A DNA stretch of 64,000 nucleotides, taken from contig JAAXJB010000039.1 of assembly GCA_012270065.1 (NCBI GenBank), positions 283,591-347,590 of the forward strand, read 5' to 3'. The number at the start of each line of letters is the position of its first letter. Position 1 is the stretch's first letter. Shown one piece after another: positions 57,013-64,000 of the stretch. The notes under the pieces were generated by a model that was not told where the DNA came from, searched no databases, and saw only the letters and a program-made list of their open reading frames with translations. Both the position numbers and the translations under genes were made by a program. The stretch comes from Rubripirellula sp. (GTDB taxonomy: Bacteria > Planctomycetota > Planctomycetia > Pirellulales > Pirellulaceae).

Positions 57013-57558
57013 ATGAAGTCAGATCAATTTCCACCAAAAGAGCCGAATCCACCGAACGAGACGACGGCGGAAGGGATCGCGCGGCGGCGGAAGGTTTTTG
57101 ATGAGACTCAAACCGGTCTGAGGTTTTTTTTAAGCAAAAAGCTGACTCAGGATTCCGATATCGATGACTGCCTTCAGGTAGTTTTTGTCAAACTGATGGA
57201 GAAAGGCGACAAAGTAGCGGCACCCGCACTGAAATCATGGCTTTTCAGGGTCGCCTCGAATGAGTCAGCCAGGCTTTGGCGAAGCAGAGCTTCTGCCGAA
57301 AAGATGTATCAAAAGCACGGTGAATCAGAAATCACCGTACCCGATCCGACCAACACAGTAATGCGTGCCGAAACAACCGCTCAAGTTGCAGAGGCTCTCC
57401 GCCAACTTCCCGAATCATGGCAACAAATTGTCTCTCTGAGGATGCATGACAATCTGACGTTTCAACAGATCGCAGACCAACTTGAAATACCTCTGGGAAC
57501 AGTTTTGACCCGCATGCGACGAAGTCTGGAACGGTTAAGAAAAGATTTGAACCAATGA
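57013..57558 (+). CDS. ECF-type RNA polymerase sigma factor
   Basis: The 181 residues have region 2 (LRFFLSKKLTQDSDIDDCLQ and VFVKLMEKGDKVAAPALKSW) and region 4 (LRQLPESWQQIVSLRMHDNL and FQQIADQLEIPLGTVLTRMR), with no region 3. This is the two-domain ECF layout. It probably transcribes envelope or carbohydrate-use genes, including those after it. Eleven bases separate it from the next gene. Confidence 0.9.
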   Translation: MKSDQFPPKEPNPPNETTAEGIARRRKVFDETQTGLRFFLSKKLTQDSDIDDCLQVVFVKLMEKGDKVAAPALKSWLFRVASNESARLWRSRASAEKMYQKHGESEITVPDPTNTVMRAETTAQVAEALRQLPESWQQIVSLRMHDNLTFQQIADQLEIPLGTVLTRMRRSLERLRKDLNQ

Positions 57559-57568
57559 TGTCAGACTG

Positions 57569-58234
57569 ATGAATAACGCTCACTCAAATCACAGCAAACA
57601 AGATCCAAGCAACTTCGATCTGTCAGACGATGCGAAGGATCAGTGTCTGCTATATCTGCTCAATGAATTGCAACCTGATCAGGTTGCTACTTTCGAAAAG
57701 AAACTGTCAGGGTCGCAACAGTTGGCCGAGGAACTTGAAAGACAGGCCGAAATTGTTGTGATGCTTTCCCAGACACCTGAGGGAAGTTCGCTTACATGCA
57801 CACCACAGCACAGCGGCGATGCTAACACCTCAACTGCGAATCCGAAGCAACCCATCAAACTTGCCTCTCTCGCGCTCGCAGTTTGCATCGCACTTCTGAT
57901 CTTCGGTAGTTTTTGGTCACCAATAGAATCCAATCCGCCAAAAAATGCATCCATTGATCAGACAGCCGGCAGTACAAGCGAAAAATACTCCGCACTGTCT
58001 ACTGCAACAGAGTCAAGACTCATCGCGAGAGCCTGGGCAGCTGGACAACTGGAAAACGAAACGAGTATTTTTGGTGAGGTAAGTGAAATGGACAGCGATA
58101 CTTACTTTGGTAACTCACTCAATGATGAGTTTGAACTGCAAGAAGCAGAGATCACGAATACTTCAACGGATTCCTTTTCATGGATGTTTACCGCCACGTC
58201 CGAGACACAAAAAATGGAAACGAATGATGGCTGA
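57569..58234 (+). CDS. Anti-sigma-factor-like membrane protein
   Basis: The 221 residues begin with a helical N-terminal part (DQCLLYLLNELQPDQVATFE) resembling planctomycete anti-sigma proteins. The zinc HxxxCxxC motif is absent. One span (KLASLALAVCIALLIFGSFW, about 93-113) is followed by an outer Ser/Glu-rich tail. Position after an ECF sigma supports the call. Its stop overlaps the next start region. Confidence 0.7.
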   Translation: MNNAHSNHSKQDPSNFDLSDDAKDQCLLYLLNELQPDQVATFEKKLSGSQQLAEELERQAEIVVMLSQTPEGSSLTCTPQHSGDANTSTANPKQPIKLASLALAVCIALLIFGSFWSPIESNPPKNASIDQTAGSTSEKYSALSTATESRLIARAWAAGQLENETSIFGEVSEMDSDTYFGNSLNDEFELQEAEITNTSTDSFSWMFTATSETQKMETNDG

Positions 58235-58907
58235 TCCACATTGGAAACGGCTGCCGGCAATCGCCTGTTTGTGCCTCGCTTGCTGCACCCCGCTCTTGCA
58301 CGCGGAGGATTCGCAGTCCAACCAACTGGGTGACGTGAAAGCCAAAACACAAAACTCACTGGTCCAAACCAAGAATCGCGAGTTGAACACTGAAAATGAA
58401 AAACTCGCCCAGAACCTGGTAGAGGAGCATCTGCCGGACCTCATGCCGCTTCTGAAACAACTGAAGTCAGATAAATCAAAGCAATACGAAAAGGCCATCT
58501 GGGATCTATCGCGATCAGCGAGAAAACTGAACCTGACTCGAAAACGCGACGCGCGTCTTTTCAATATTGAACTTGAGCTTCTGAAGGCGGAAACGAATGC
58601 TAACCTGATTGCTGCAAGACTCAAAGTTCGTGACAAACCGGAGGATCGTGATAACCTCCGTGAAGCTGTAACACGTCTGCGTTCAGCACAGGAAAGCAAA
58701 TTTCGGTACGAAATCAAGGTTTACGAGCAACGTCTCGCACGTGACCGGGCCTTGCTGGAAACAGCTGAAAAGCGTCTATCGGAATTCATGGAAAACCCGG
58801 ATCATTCTGTGTCAGCATCCTATGTCGCGATGCTTCGGAAAGCCGGGCGGAAGCCAATCGACAACAAAAAGAAACAAAAGAACCCGGCAAAGTCAGCTTC
58901 TGAATAG
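58224..58907 (+). CDS. Secreted coiled-coil protein
   Basis: From ATG 58224 (a second ATG follows directly) come 228 residues. A signal peptide (LPAIACLCLACCTPLLHAED) is followed by a mostly helical, highly charged chain (ARLFNIELELLKAETNANLI and similar). This is compatible with a coiled coil or a CpxP-like periplasmic sensor. The family is not recognised. It starts inside the last codons of the anti-sigma gene, suggesting coupling. Confidence 0.65.
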   Translation: MMADPHWKRLPAIACLCLACCTPLLHAEDSQSNQLGDVKAKTQNSLVQTKNRELNTENEKLAQNLVEEHLPDLMPLLKQLKSDKSKQYEKAIWDLSRSARKLNLTRKRDARLFNIELELLKAETNANLIAARLKVRDKPEDRDNLREAVTRLRSAQESKFRYEIKVYEQRLARDRALLETAEKRLSEFMENPDHSVSASYVAMLRKAGRKPIDNKKKQKNPAKSASE

Positions 58908-58964
58908 AAGGACGGCGCCTCCCGCCAAATCAATCCTCACAAACCCCTCTTGATAGCCAAGCCA

Positions 58965-59342
58965 ATGATTCTCCACTGCCACAAATATCTGCCGGCTGGA
59001 ATCCTGAACCTGTTCTGCGGATTCATGATCGCAGCTGCCGCTTCGCTTTCGACTGTCAGTGCCGAGCCGGCAAAAACAAAAGCCGGCTCGACAGAAAACG
59101 CCGGAAAAACTCTGCAACCACTCAGCAAGAGGTTCGCGCGCCAGAACACAAACGAGGTCCCTGACTTCCAGAAACACGTCATTCCACTTCTTGGACGTCT
59201 CGGCTGCAACGGTCGTGCCTGCCACGGTTCGTTCCAAGGCAGAGGAGGATTCCAGCTCTCTCTTTTCGGCTATGACTTCAAGGCAGATCACGATGCATTA
59301 CTCGACGAAGCTTCTGGAAGAGTAGACATCGATTACGTATAG
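58965..59342 (+). pseudogene. N-terminal part of the DUF1549 gene, ending at an in-frame TAG
   Basis: From ATG 58965 the frame has a signal peptide (AGILNLFCGFMIAAAASLS) and the planctomycete cytochrome-like motif LGCNGRACHGSFQGRGGFQL, a heme-type C-x4-CH. It stops at TAG (59340-59342) within a region normally continuous in these proteins. The same frame continues directly at 59343 with the rest of the family's sequence. This is either a recent nonsense mutation, a sequencing error or a suppressed stop. Confidence 0.75.
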
Positions 59343-59348
59343 GAAAGT

Positions 59349-61766
59349 TTGATCATTACCAAACCAAGCGACGCGGAGCTACACGAACGCGGAAAACGTT
59401 TTTCCAAGGGCACGTGGCAGCACCACGTACTGCAACGCTGGATTGAAGGAGGTGCGGTACACGATTCAGATAACATCCGCGAGCTGATTCAATTGGAAGT
59501 CCAGCCATCAGAAATTCTGTTTCATGAATCAGGTGAAACAGTCGAACTCACCGCAATCGCACGCTGGCAAGACGGGACTTCGGAAGATGTGACCGAGCTT
59601 TGCCGTTTCAGTTCCAACAACGATGCCATCGCAGAAATTGACGAGACAGGAAGGATTCTGTCGGGAGAACGAGGTGATACACACATTGTCGTTTACTATG
59701 ACAAAGCTGTCATTCCCGTCCCTGTTGTCAGGCCTCTGGGAGCTTCCGTCACATCAAACAGTCCCCAACCGAAACATTCCATTGACCGGTTCGTAAAACA
59801 AAAACTGGACAAACTGGGAATCAAACCATCGGGTATCTGCACTGATGCTGAATTTGTCCGCCGGGTGTCGCTTGATATCACCGGAATTCTTCCTGATGCT
59901 CACACAGTGCGTGAGTTTCTTGCAGACGACTCTCCGCAAAAGCGGGAACAACTCATCAATCGCTTACTGGAATCACCTGGTTATGCCGCATGGTGGGCGA
60001 CAAGGTTTTCGGACTGGACAGGGAACAGCGATGAGCAGCTTACCAATGCGCTGCCAATCCGAAATGTTGCGACCCGGCTGTGGTACGAATGGCTTCGGGT
60101 CCGTCTCGAAAAAAACGTACCCTATGACGACATTGTTGAGGGCATTGTTGCGGCACAAAACCGGCAACCCGGGGAAGATTACCTCACCTACTGCGAAAAA
60201 ATGACAGAGGCCTGCAAACCGGGCAACGAAGCAGTTTTTGCCGAGCGTGATGGACTTCCCCTGTATTGGGGACGCCGTAATTTCCAGACCTCTGAAGAGC
60301 GGGCAATTGGTTTTGCCTACAGCTTTCTCGGGGTTCGGATTGAATGCGCCCAGTGCCACAAGCATCCTTTCGACAGGTGGTCGAAAAACGATTTTGAGAA
60401 CTTCTCAAAACTATTCACACCCATCCGCTATAGCGCGAATCAAGTCAACAAAGATGCCAAACAGGATCGTCAGGAACTTCTGGATGCCTTGACCAACGGA
60501 AAAAAGCTCCGAGGCGGCGATCTTCGACGAGCAGTCCAAAAAGGTGCACAACAAGGTAAAACCGTTCCATTCGGTGAACTGGTTTTCGATAGCAGCAGCG
60601 CTGAACGGCAGAGGAAGGCAAAGTCCAAAGGTGCAAAAACGGGCAAGATCCCCTCCGGAAAAATCCTCGGCCAGGAAGAACATGTCCTACTGGATACCGA
60701 TCCCCGAATCGCGCTGATGACATGGCTCAGGTCAAAGGATAATCCCTACTTTGCGAAAGCAATCATCAACAGAGTCTGGAGCAACTATTTTGGAAATGGA
60801 ATTATCAGCCCCACTGACGACATGAATCTCGCAAATCCGCCGGTCAATCAACCGTTGATGGATTATCTGGCAGATGGATTCATCAAGCACGACTTTGACT
60901 TGAAGTGGTTGCACCGCAACATCGTGACAAGTGAAACCTATCAGCGGTCTGCAGATACAAATTCCACCAATGAAATGGATCGCACCAACTTTTCTCACCA
61001 TATCCCGAGACGACTTCCGGCCGAAGTCGTCTACGACTCCATCATTCTTGCAACCGGTTCAGATTCCCAGGCAGAAAAAATCCGTACCGATATCGGCGCG
61101 ATGGCAATTGCAGAGGGCAAACCCAATCGCCGGAATCAGCAGAATTTTGCACTCGAAGTATTCGGACAATCCACACGGGAATCCAATTGTGACTGTGATC
61201 GCAGTGATTCTCCAAGCCTTCTGCAATCGATCTATCTTCGAAATGATGCAGACATTTACCAACGTCTCAGTGACAAGAACGGTTGGGTTGCACAGGCGTG
61301 TTCGGAACTTGGAGTCGCGGGACCGAAAAGCCAAGCCGACGCCCGAGAGGCGATGGCGTTGAACCGTGCTGAAACGTACCGTGTGCAATTTCTTGCACGC
61401 GTGAAAAAATTCCAGAATTTGTCGGCAGAGCGGCAAAAGAAAATCAAGCCACAACTTCAGCGGGACTACAGCCGTGTGGCTTCGAAAATGAAGTCCTTGA
61501 AAATTGATGTGCCGAAACTGTCAGCGATTTTGAAAGACACGAATTCGTGGTCCGAAACAGTAGCAACCACTCGATCAGATCGCCCTGTCAAAACAGTGCA
61601 ACAATTGATCGAAGACGCCTACCTTCGAACGCTTAGTCGCTTTCCGGACGCTGAAGAAACCGAAATTTCTTTGGCATTCATTGAAGAGTCCAAAACACCA
61701 GCGGACGGTGTTCAGTCTTTACTCTGGGCTCTGGTCAACACAAAAGAATTCATTCTCACGCACTGA
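59349..61766 (+). CDS. DUF1549/DUF1553 protein, C-terminal 805 residues (downstream of an in-frame stop)
   Basis: The frame is the same as that of the preceding fragment and continues it. A Big2-like Ig domain comes first (about 55-125: LTAIARWQDGTSEDVTELCR). DUF1549 follows (SIDRFVKQKLDKLGIKP, then CAQCHKHPFDRWSKNDFENF with a heme-type CxxCH). The last part is DUF1553 (YFAKAIINRVWSNYFGNGII). The family is expanded in planctomycetes and thought to act with DUF1501 in polysaccharide use, without a proven reaction. A TTG at 59349 could allow separate translation but lacks the secretion signal. The next gene is its usual partner. Confidence 0.82.
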   Translation: MIITKPSDAELHERGKRFSKGTWQHHVLQRWIEGGAVHDSDNIRELIQLEVQPSEILFHESGETVELTAIARWQDGTSEDVTELCRFSSNNDAIAEIDETGRILSGERGDTHIVVYYDKAVIPVPVVRPLGASVTSNSPQPKHSIDRFVKQKLDKLGIKPSGICTDAEFVRRVSLDITGILPDAHTVREFLADDSPQKREQLINRLLESPGYAAWWATRFSDWTGNSDEQLTNALPIRNVATRLWYEWLRVRLEKNVPYDDIVEGIVAAQNRQPGEDYLTYCEKMTEACKPGNEAVFAERDGLPLYWGRRNFQTSEERAIGFAYSFLGVRIECAQCHKHPFDRWSKNDFENFSKLFTPIRYSANQVNKDAKQDRQELLDALTNGKKLRGGDLRRAVQKGAQQGKTVPFGELVFDSSSAERQRKAKSKGAKTGKIPSGKILGQEEHVLLDTDPRIALMTWLRSKDNPYFAKAIINRVWSNYFGNGIISPTDDMNLANPPVNQPLMDYLADGFIKHDFDLKWLHRNIVTSETYQRSADTNSTNEMDRTNFSHHIPRRLPAEVVYDSIILATGSDSQAEKIRTDIGAMAIAEGKPNRRNQQNFALEVFGQSTRESNCDCDRSDSPSLLQSIYLRNDADIYQRLSDKNGWVAQACSELGVAGPKSQADAREAMALNRAETYRVQFLARVKKFQNLSAERQKKIKPQLQRDYSRVASKMKSLKIDVPKLSAILKDTNSWSETVATTRSDRPVKTVQQLIEDAYLRTLSRFPDAEETEISLAFIEESKTPADGVQSLLWALVNTKEFILTH

Positions 61767-61872
61767 GCGAAAACCAACGTTGCAGCAGGCAAACCTGGCA
61801 AAAATGGTGGTCCTGCCGCCTCACCTTTATCCAAATCAAATCACAAACACTGACAACCAACGGGTTATTTCA

Positions 61873-63177
61873 ATGAAACTACATCGCACATGTGACGGAA
61901 TGCAGCGTCGAGACTTGCTGAAAGCTGGTGTCTTGTCACTTGGTGGATTGACCTTGAGCAACTACTTGCAAATGGCTCATGCCGGACAGGTTCAATCCGG
62001 TCGTGCAGATCGGGCCATTTTCATTGAATTACCGGGTGGCCCCTCGCATCTTGATACCTTTGATATGAAGCCGGATGCCGCCAGTGAGTATCGTGGCAGC
62101 TTCAATCCAATTGCGACCAACGTACCAGGCATCCAGATATCCGAGCATCTGCCAAAGCTGGCAGCCGTCGCAGACAAATTTGCAATCCTGCGCGGTGTCA
62201 GCCACACACTGGCAGCCCATCGTCTCGGACGCGAATATGTAAACACCGGAAGCAAGCCAATCCCTGCATTGGAATACCCCAGCTATGGATCTGTTTTGGC
62301 AAAGGAACAGCCCAGCGAAAATGATATCCCCAGCCTGGTTGCAGTTCCCAAGGCCGGGCAAGGTGCCGGTTTTCTGGGCATCCGGTATGCGGCACTGGAA
62401 ACAAATGCATCACCCGAATACGGTGAACCGTTTTCTGTTCGTGGTATTTCCCTGGGGCAAGGCATTGGCATTGACGAAGTCAAACGCCGCCAAAGTCTGC
62501 TCAAGAAGCTGGATCGAAGGTTTGCAAAACTGGAGGAAAGCGACCAGCTTCTGGAAGGTCTGGATAAATTTGGTGATCAGGCTTACTCGATGATCACATC
62601 GGCGCGAGCACGACAGGCATTTGATATCAGCAAAGAGCCGGAAAGCTTCTCCAAACAATTTGGTGAAGAATCGTTCGGACAAAGTTGCATGCTTGCTTTG
62701 CGTCTTGTTGAATCAGGCGTGAGACTTGTCAGTGTACAGCTCGGGGGATGGGATACACACACGGACAACTTCACCAAACTGAAAGAGAACAATCTGCCCA
62801 GACTCGATGCGGGACTCAGCGGTTTGCTGACAGGTCTGGAACAGCGCGGCCTGCTGGAGACGACCGCAGTGTTTGTCACCGGCGAATTCGGACGAACGCC
62901 AAAAATCAACTCCAGAAGTGCTGAAGGCGGAAGAGATCATTATCCGCGATGCATGTTCATGCTGATGGCGGGCGGAGCTGTCAGAGGGGGGCAAGTGATT
63001 GGTGAAAGCGATGAAAACGCATCAGGCCCACGTCATGAAGGAATCTCACCTGACGACGTAGCAGCCAGCTTCTACCACAATCTTGGTATTGATCCCACGA
63101 TGGAGTACGACACCAGCACAGGAAGACCAATCACCCTTGTGCGTGATGGTGGAATCATCAAAGAGCTCTTTTCATAA
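61873..63177 (+). CDS. DUF1501 secreted protein
   Basis: The 434 residues start with a Tat-type signal (MQRRDLLKAGVLSLGGLTLS, twin Arg). The DUF1501 fold is of the sulfatase/phosphatase superfamily: FIELPGGPSHLDTFDMKPD, then VSVQLGGWDTHTDNFTKLKE and FVTGEFGRTPKINSRSAEGG with metal ligands. Paired with DUF1549/DUF1553 proteins across planctomycetes. The start at 61873 gives the signal; the open frame from 61681 overlaps the previous gene. Confidence 0.9.
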   Translation: MKLHRTCDGMQRRDLLKAGVLSLGGLTLSNYLQMAHAGQVQSGRADRAIFIELPGGPSHLDTFDMKPDAASEYRGSFNPIATNVPGIQISEHLPKLAAVADKFAILRGVSHTLAAHRLGREYVNTGSKPIPALEYPSYGSVLAKEQPSENDIPSLVAVPKAGQGAGFLGIRYAALETNASPEYGEPFSVRGISLGQGIGIDEVKRRQSLLKKLDRRFAKLEESDQLLEGLDKFGDQAYSMITSARARQAFDISKEPESFSKQFGEESFGQSCMLALRLVESGVRLVSVQLGGWDTHTDNFTKLKENNLPRLDAGLSGLLTGLEQRGLLETTAVFVTGEFGRTPKINSRSAEGGRDHYPRCMFMLMAGGAVRGGQVIGESDENASGPRHEGISPDDVAASFYHNLGIDPTMEYDTSTGRPITLVRDGGIIKELFS

Positions 63178-63496
63178 GCCAGCTTGCAGACCTGCAAAAA
63201 TTTGACAGCCACCGGTGGTGTGATTCCCCGGTGGCTTTTCTGTTGAGAGCCAGAAACCTGTACGCCACAGGCGTTGCGCGGAAAACCGTTGGCGCCCAAA
63301 AAGAGAAGGGCCATGGTGAAGCCCTCCCTGCCTCACCATGGCCCATCAATGCTGGAACGATGGCACCGATCGTTCCACCCTCCCAATCCATGGTATGAGT
63401 GTCATCGGCAAGTTCAGAGAGGCAGCTGAACCAGAACTGGAGCAGACAGGATCTTTTTTTTGAACCGGGTCATGAATCATGTGAACAGGAGGTTCA
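63178..63496. other. Intergenic region with terminator and two further hairpins
   Basis: About 320 bases between convergent genes. Besides the terminator at 63208-63240 there are hairpins GGGCCATGGTGA with TCACCATGGCCC (63308-63344, 12 bp) and GGAACGAT with ATCGTTCC (about 63354-63376). Just after the minus-strand stop comes GTGAAC-AGGAG-GTTCAC. None has a T-run on either strand. Confidence 0.5.
63208..63240 (+). terminator. Intrinsic terminator after DUF1501 gene
   Basis: GCCACCGG and CCGGTGGC form an 8-bp stem with a 12-base loop, followed by TTTTCTG. It lies about 30 bases past the DUF1501 stop and ends the sigma/DUF1549/DUF1501 transcript. Confidence 0.75.
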
Positions 63497-64000
63497 CTAG
63501 CGATTCTTGCTATCACACCCTGCACAATCGTTATTTTTTCCCTGCAAGCAACCGCATGCACCGTGCATGTGGGCGTGTTGGGGGCCACAATCGTAACGAT
63601 AACCGGCCCAAACGTTGGAGTAACAGGGATTTCCACGGAAGTACTGCAAGAATGTCGATGTCGGCAAATTCGGGGTGTATCTTGGCTGACAGATGATTTC
63701 CGCTTGATAATGTTGCGGTGCACAGTCCTTCCGGTATTCACGATGCCCCACAGAAGTAGTCTCCACAGGTTGCAACGCTACCTCCAACGGTTGCCGATTC
63801 ATCACCTCAGGCGAATCAACATTCTGCTGTGGTACTGATTCGGCGACCGGTTCATTCAAAACTGCCTTGGGTGCCGGTTCTGCTGGTAACTGCAGCCCTG
63901 GCCCTGATGCCACCAATTCCGAAAACTCGGGAAGTTGCGAAAACTGCTCATCGGATTTAATTTCCGGCAATTCCACTTCATCTTCCGTATCCACTGCCTC
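63497..64000 (-). CDS. C-terminal part of an acidic, Cys/His-rich protein (runs off window)
   Basis: The frame is open to the window edge; 168 residues are visible. The first 90 are rich in Glu, Pro and Val. The end is Cys/His/Tyr-rich with YRYDCGPQHAHMHGACGC and NNDCAGCDSKNR. A GTG at 63992-63994 is in frame but the gene probably starts outside. No family is recognised; metal binding by the end is a guess. Confidence 0.6.
   Translation of the reverse strand, partial: EAVDTEDEVELPEIKSDEQFSQLPEFSELVASGPGLQLPAEPAPKAVLNEPVAESVPQQNVDSPEVMNRQPLEVALQPVETTSVGHREYRKDCAPQHYQAEIICQPRYTPNLPTSTFLQYFRGNPCYSNVWAGYRYDCGPQHAHMHGACGCLQGKNNDCAGCDSKNR

Overview
The window looks like a stretch of a Planctomycetota chromosome, probably Planctomycetales or Pirellulales. 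Base composition is moderate. The evidence is the set of lineage-typical families: DUF1549/DUF1553 and DUF1501 proteins side by side, a secreted sulfatase, a ThuA-like protein, a SUMF1-type protein, a Ser/Thr kinase next to an FHA protein, a fused ResB-CcsA protein, a membrane-tethered excisionase-type HTH protein, and an ECF sigma factor with a short anti-sigma-like partner. I saw no rRNA, tRNA, CRISPR array, insertion sequence or phage gene.

Layout. Positions 1-395 hold the start of a glycosyltransferase that runs off the left edge. Positions 620-5258 (minus) are a flagellar operon, flhA-flhF-small membrane protein-fliA, with an intrinsic terminator after fliA. Positions 5629-19404 (minus) hold a sulfatase, a ThuA-like protein, serC-serA, a NYN-domain RNase, a kinase plus FHA pair, asd-truA, a SUMF1-like protein and an HtrA protease. 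A uronate isomerase-like gene is on the plus strand at 19748-21466. Next is leuA, preceded by a leucine-rich leader peptide and an intrinsic terminator that together form a textbook attenuator. The second flagellar block, fliP-fliQ-fliR-flhB (23556-26611), follows.

Positions 26739-33392 (minus) form a respiratory maturation operon: diheme cytochrome c lipoprotein, small membrane protein, ctaA, ctaB, ABC exporter ATPase and permease, Sco and DUF420. Its start and stop codons overlap or nearly touch at several junctions. A secreted cupredoxin-like protein follows. Then come purD (plus), and rpmE-prfA-prmC (minus, translation), a secreted esterase, an anchored hypothetical protein, the 1212-residue cytochrome c maturation fusion, a lipoprotein built of repeats, and the HTH/TM protein.

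Positions 50614-55351 (plus) carry a translationally coupled three-gene operon. It encodes a MotA/TolQ/ExbB-like channel with a long helical tail and two different single-span partners. Only one partner has an acidic residue in the usual ion-binding place. I regard this as the best candidate for an undescribed system here. A ROK kinase lacking its zinc motif follows. The right end carries an ECF sigma, an anti-sigma-like protein, a secreted coiled-coil protein, a DUF1549/DUF1553 gene interrupted by an in-frame amber codon, and a DUF1501 gene, all on the plus strand. A Cys-rich C-terminal gene fragment closes the window on the minus strand.

The strongest regulatory finding is the leu attenuator (23232-23402). 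It has a recognisable promoter, an 18-residue leader peptide with five leucine codons (four in a row), and a G+C-rich hairpin followed by seven T, in that order. The strongest gene-level oddities are the in-frame TAG in the DUF1549 gene, the NPTE site in FlhB, the SUMF1 protein without catalytic cysteines, and the split flagellar cluster without flhG.
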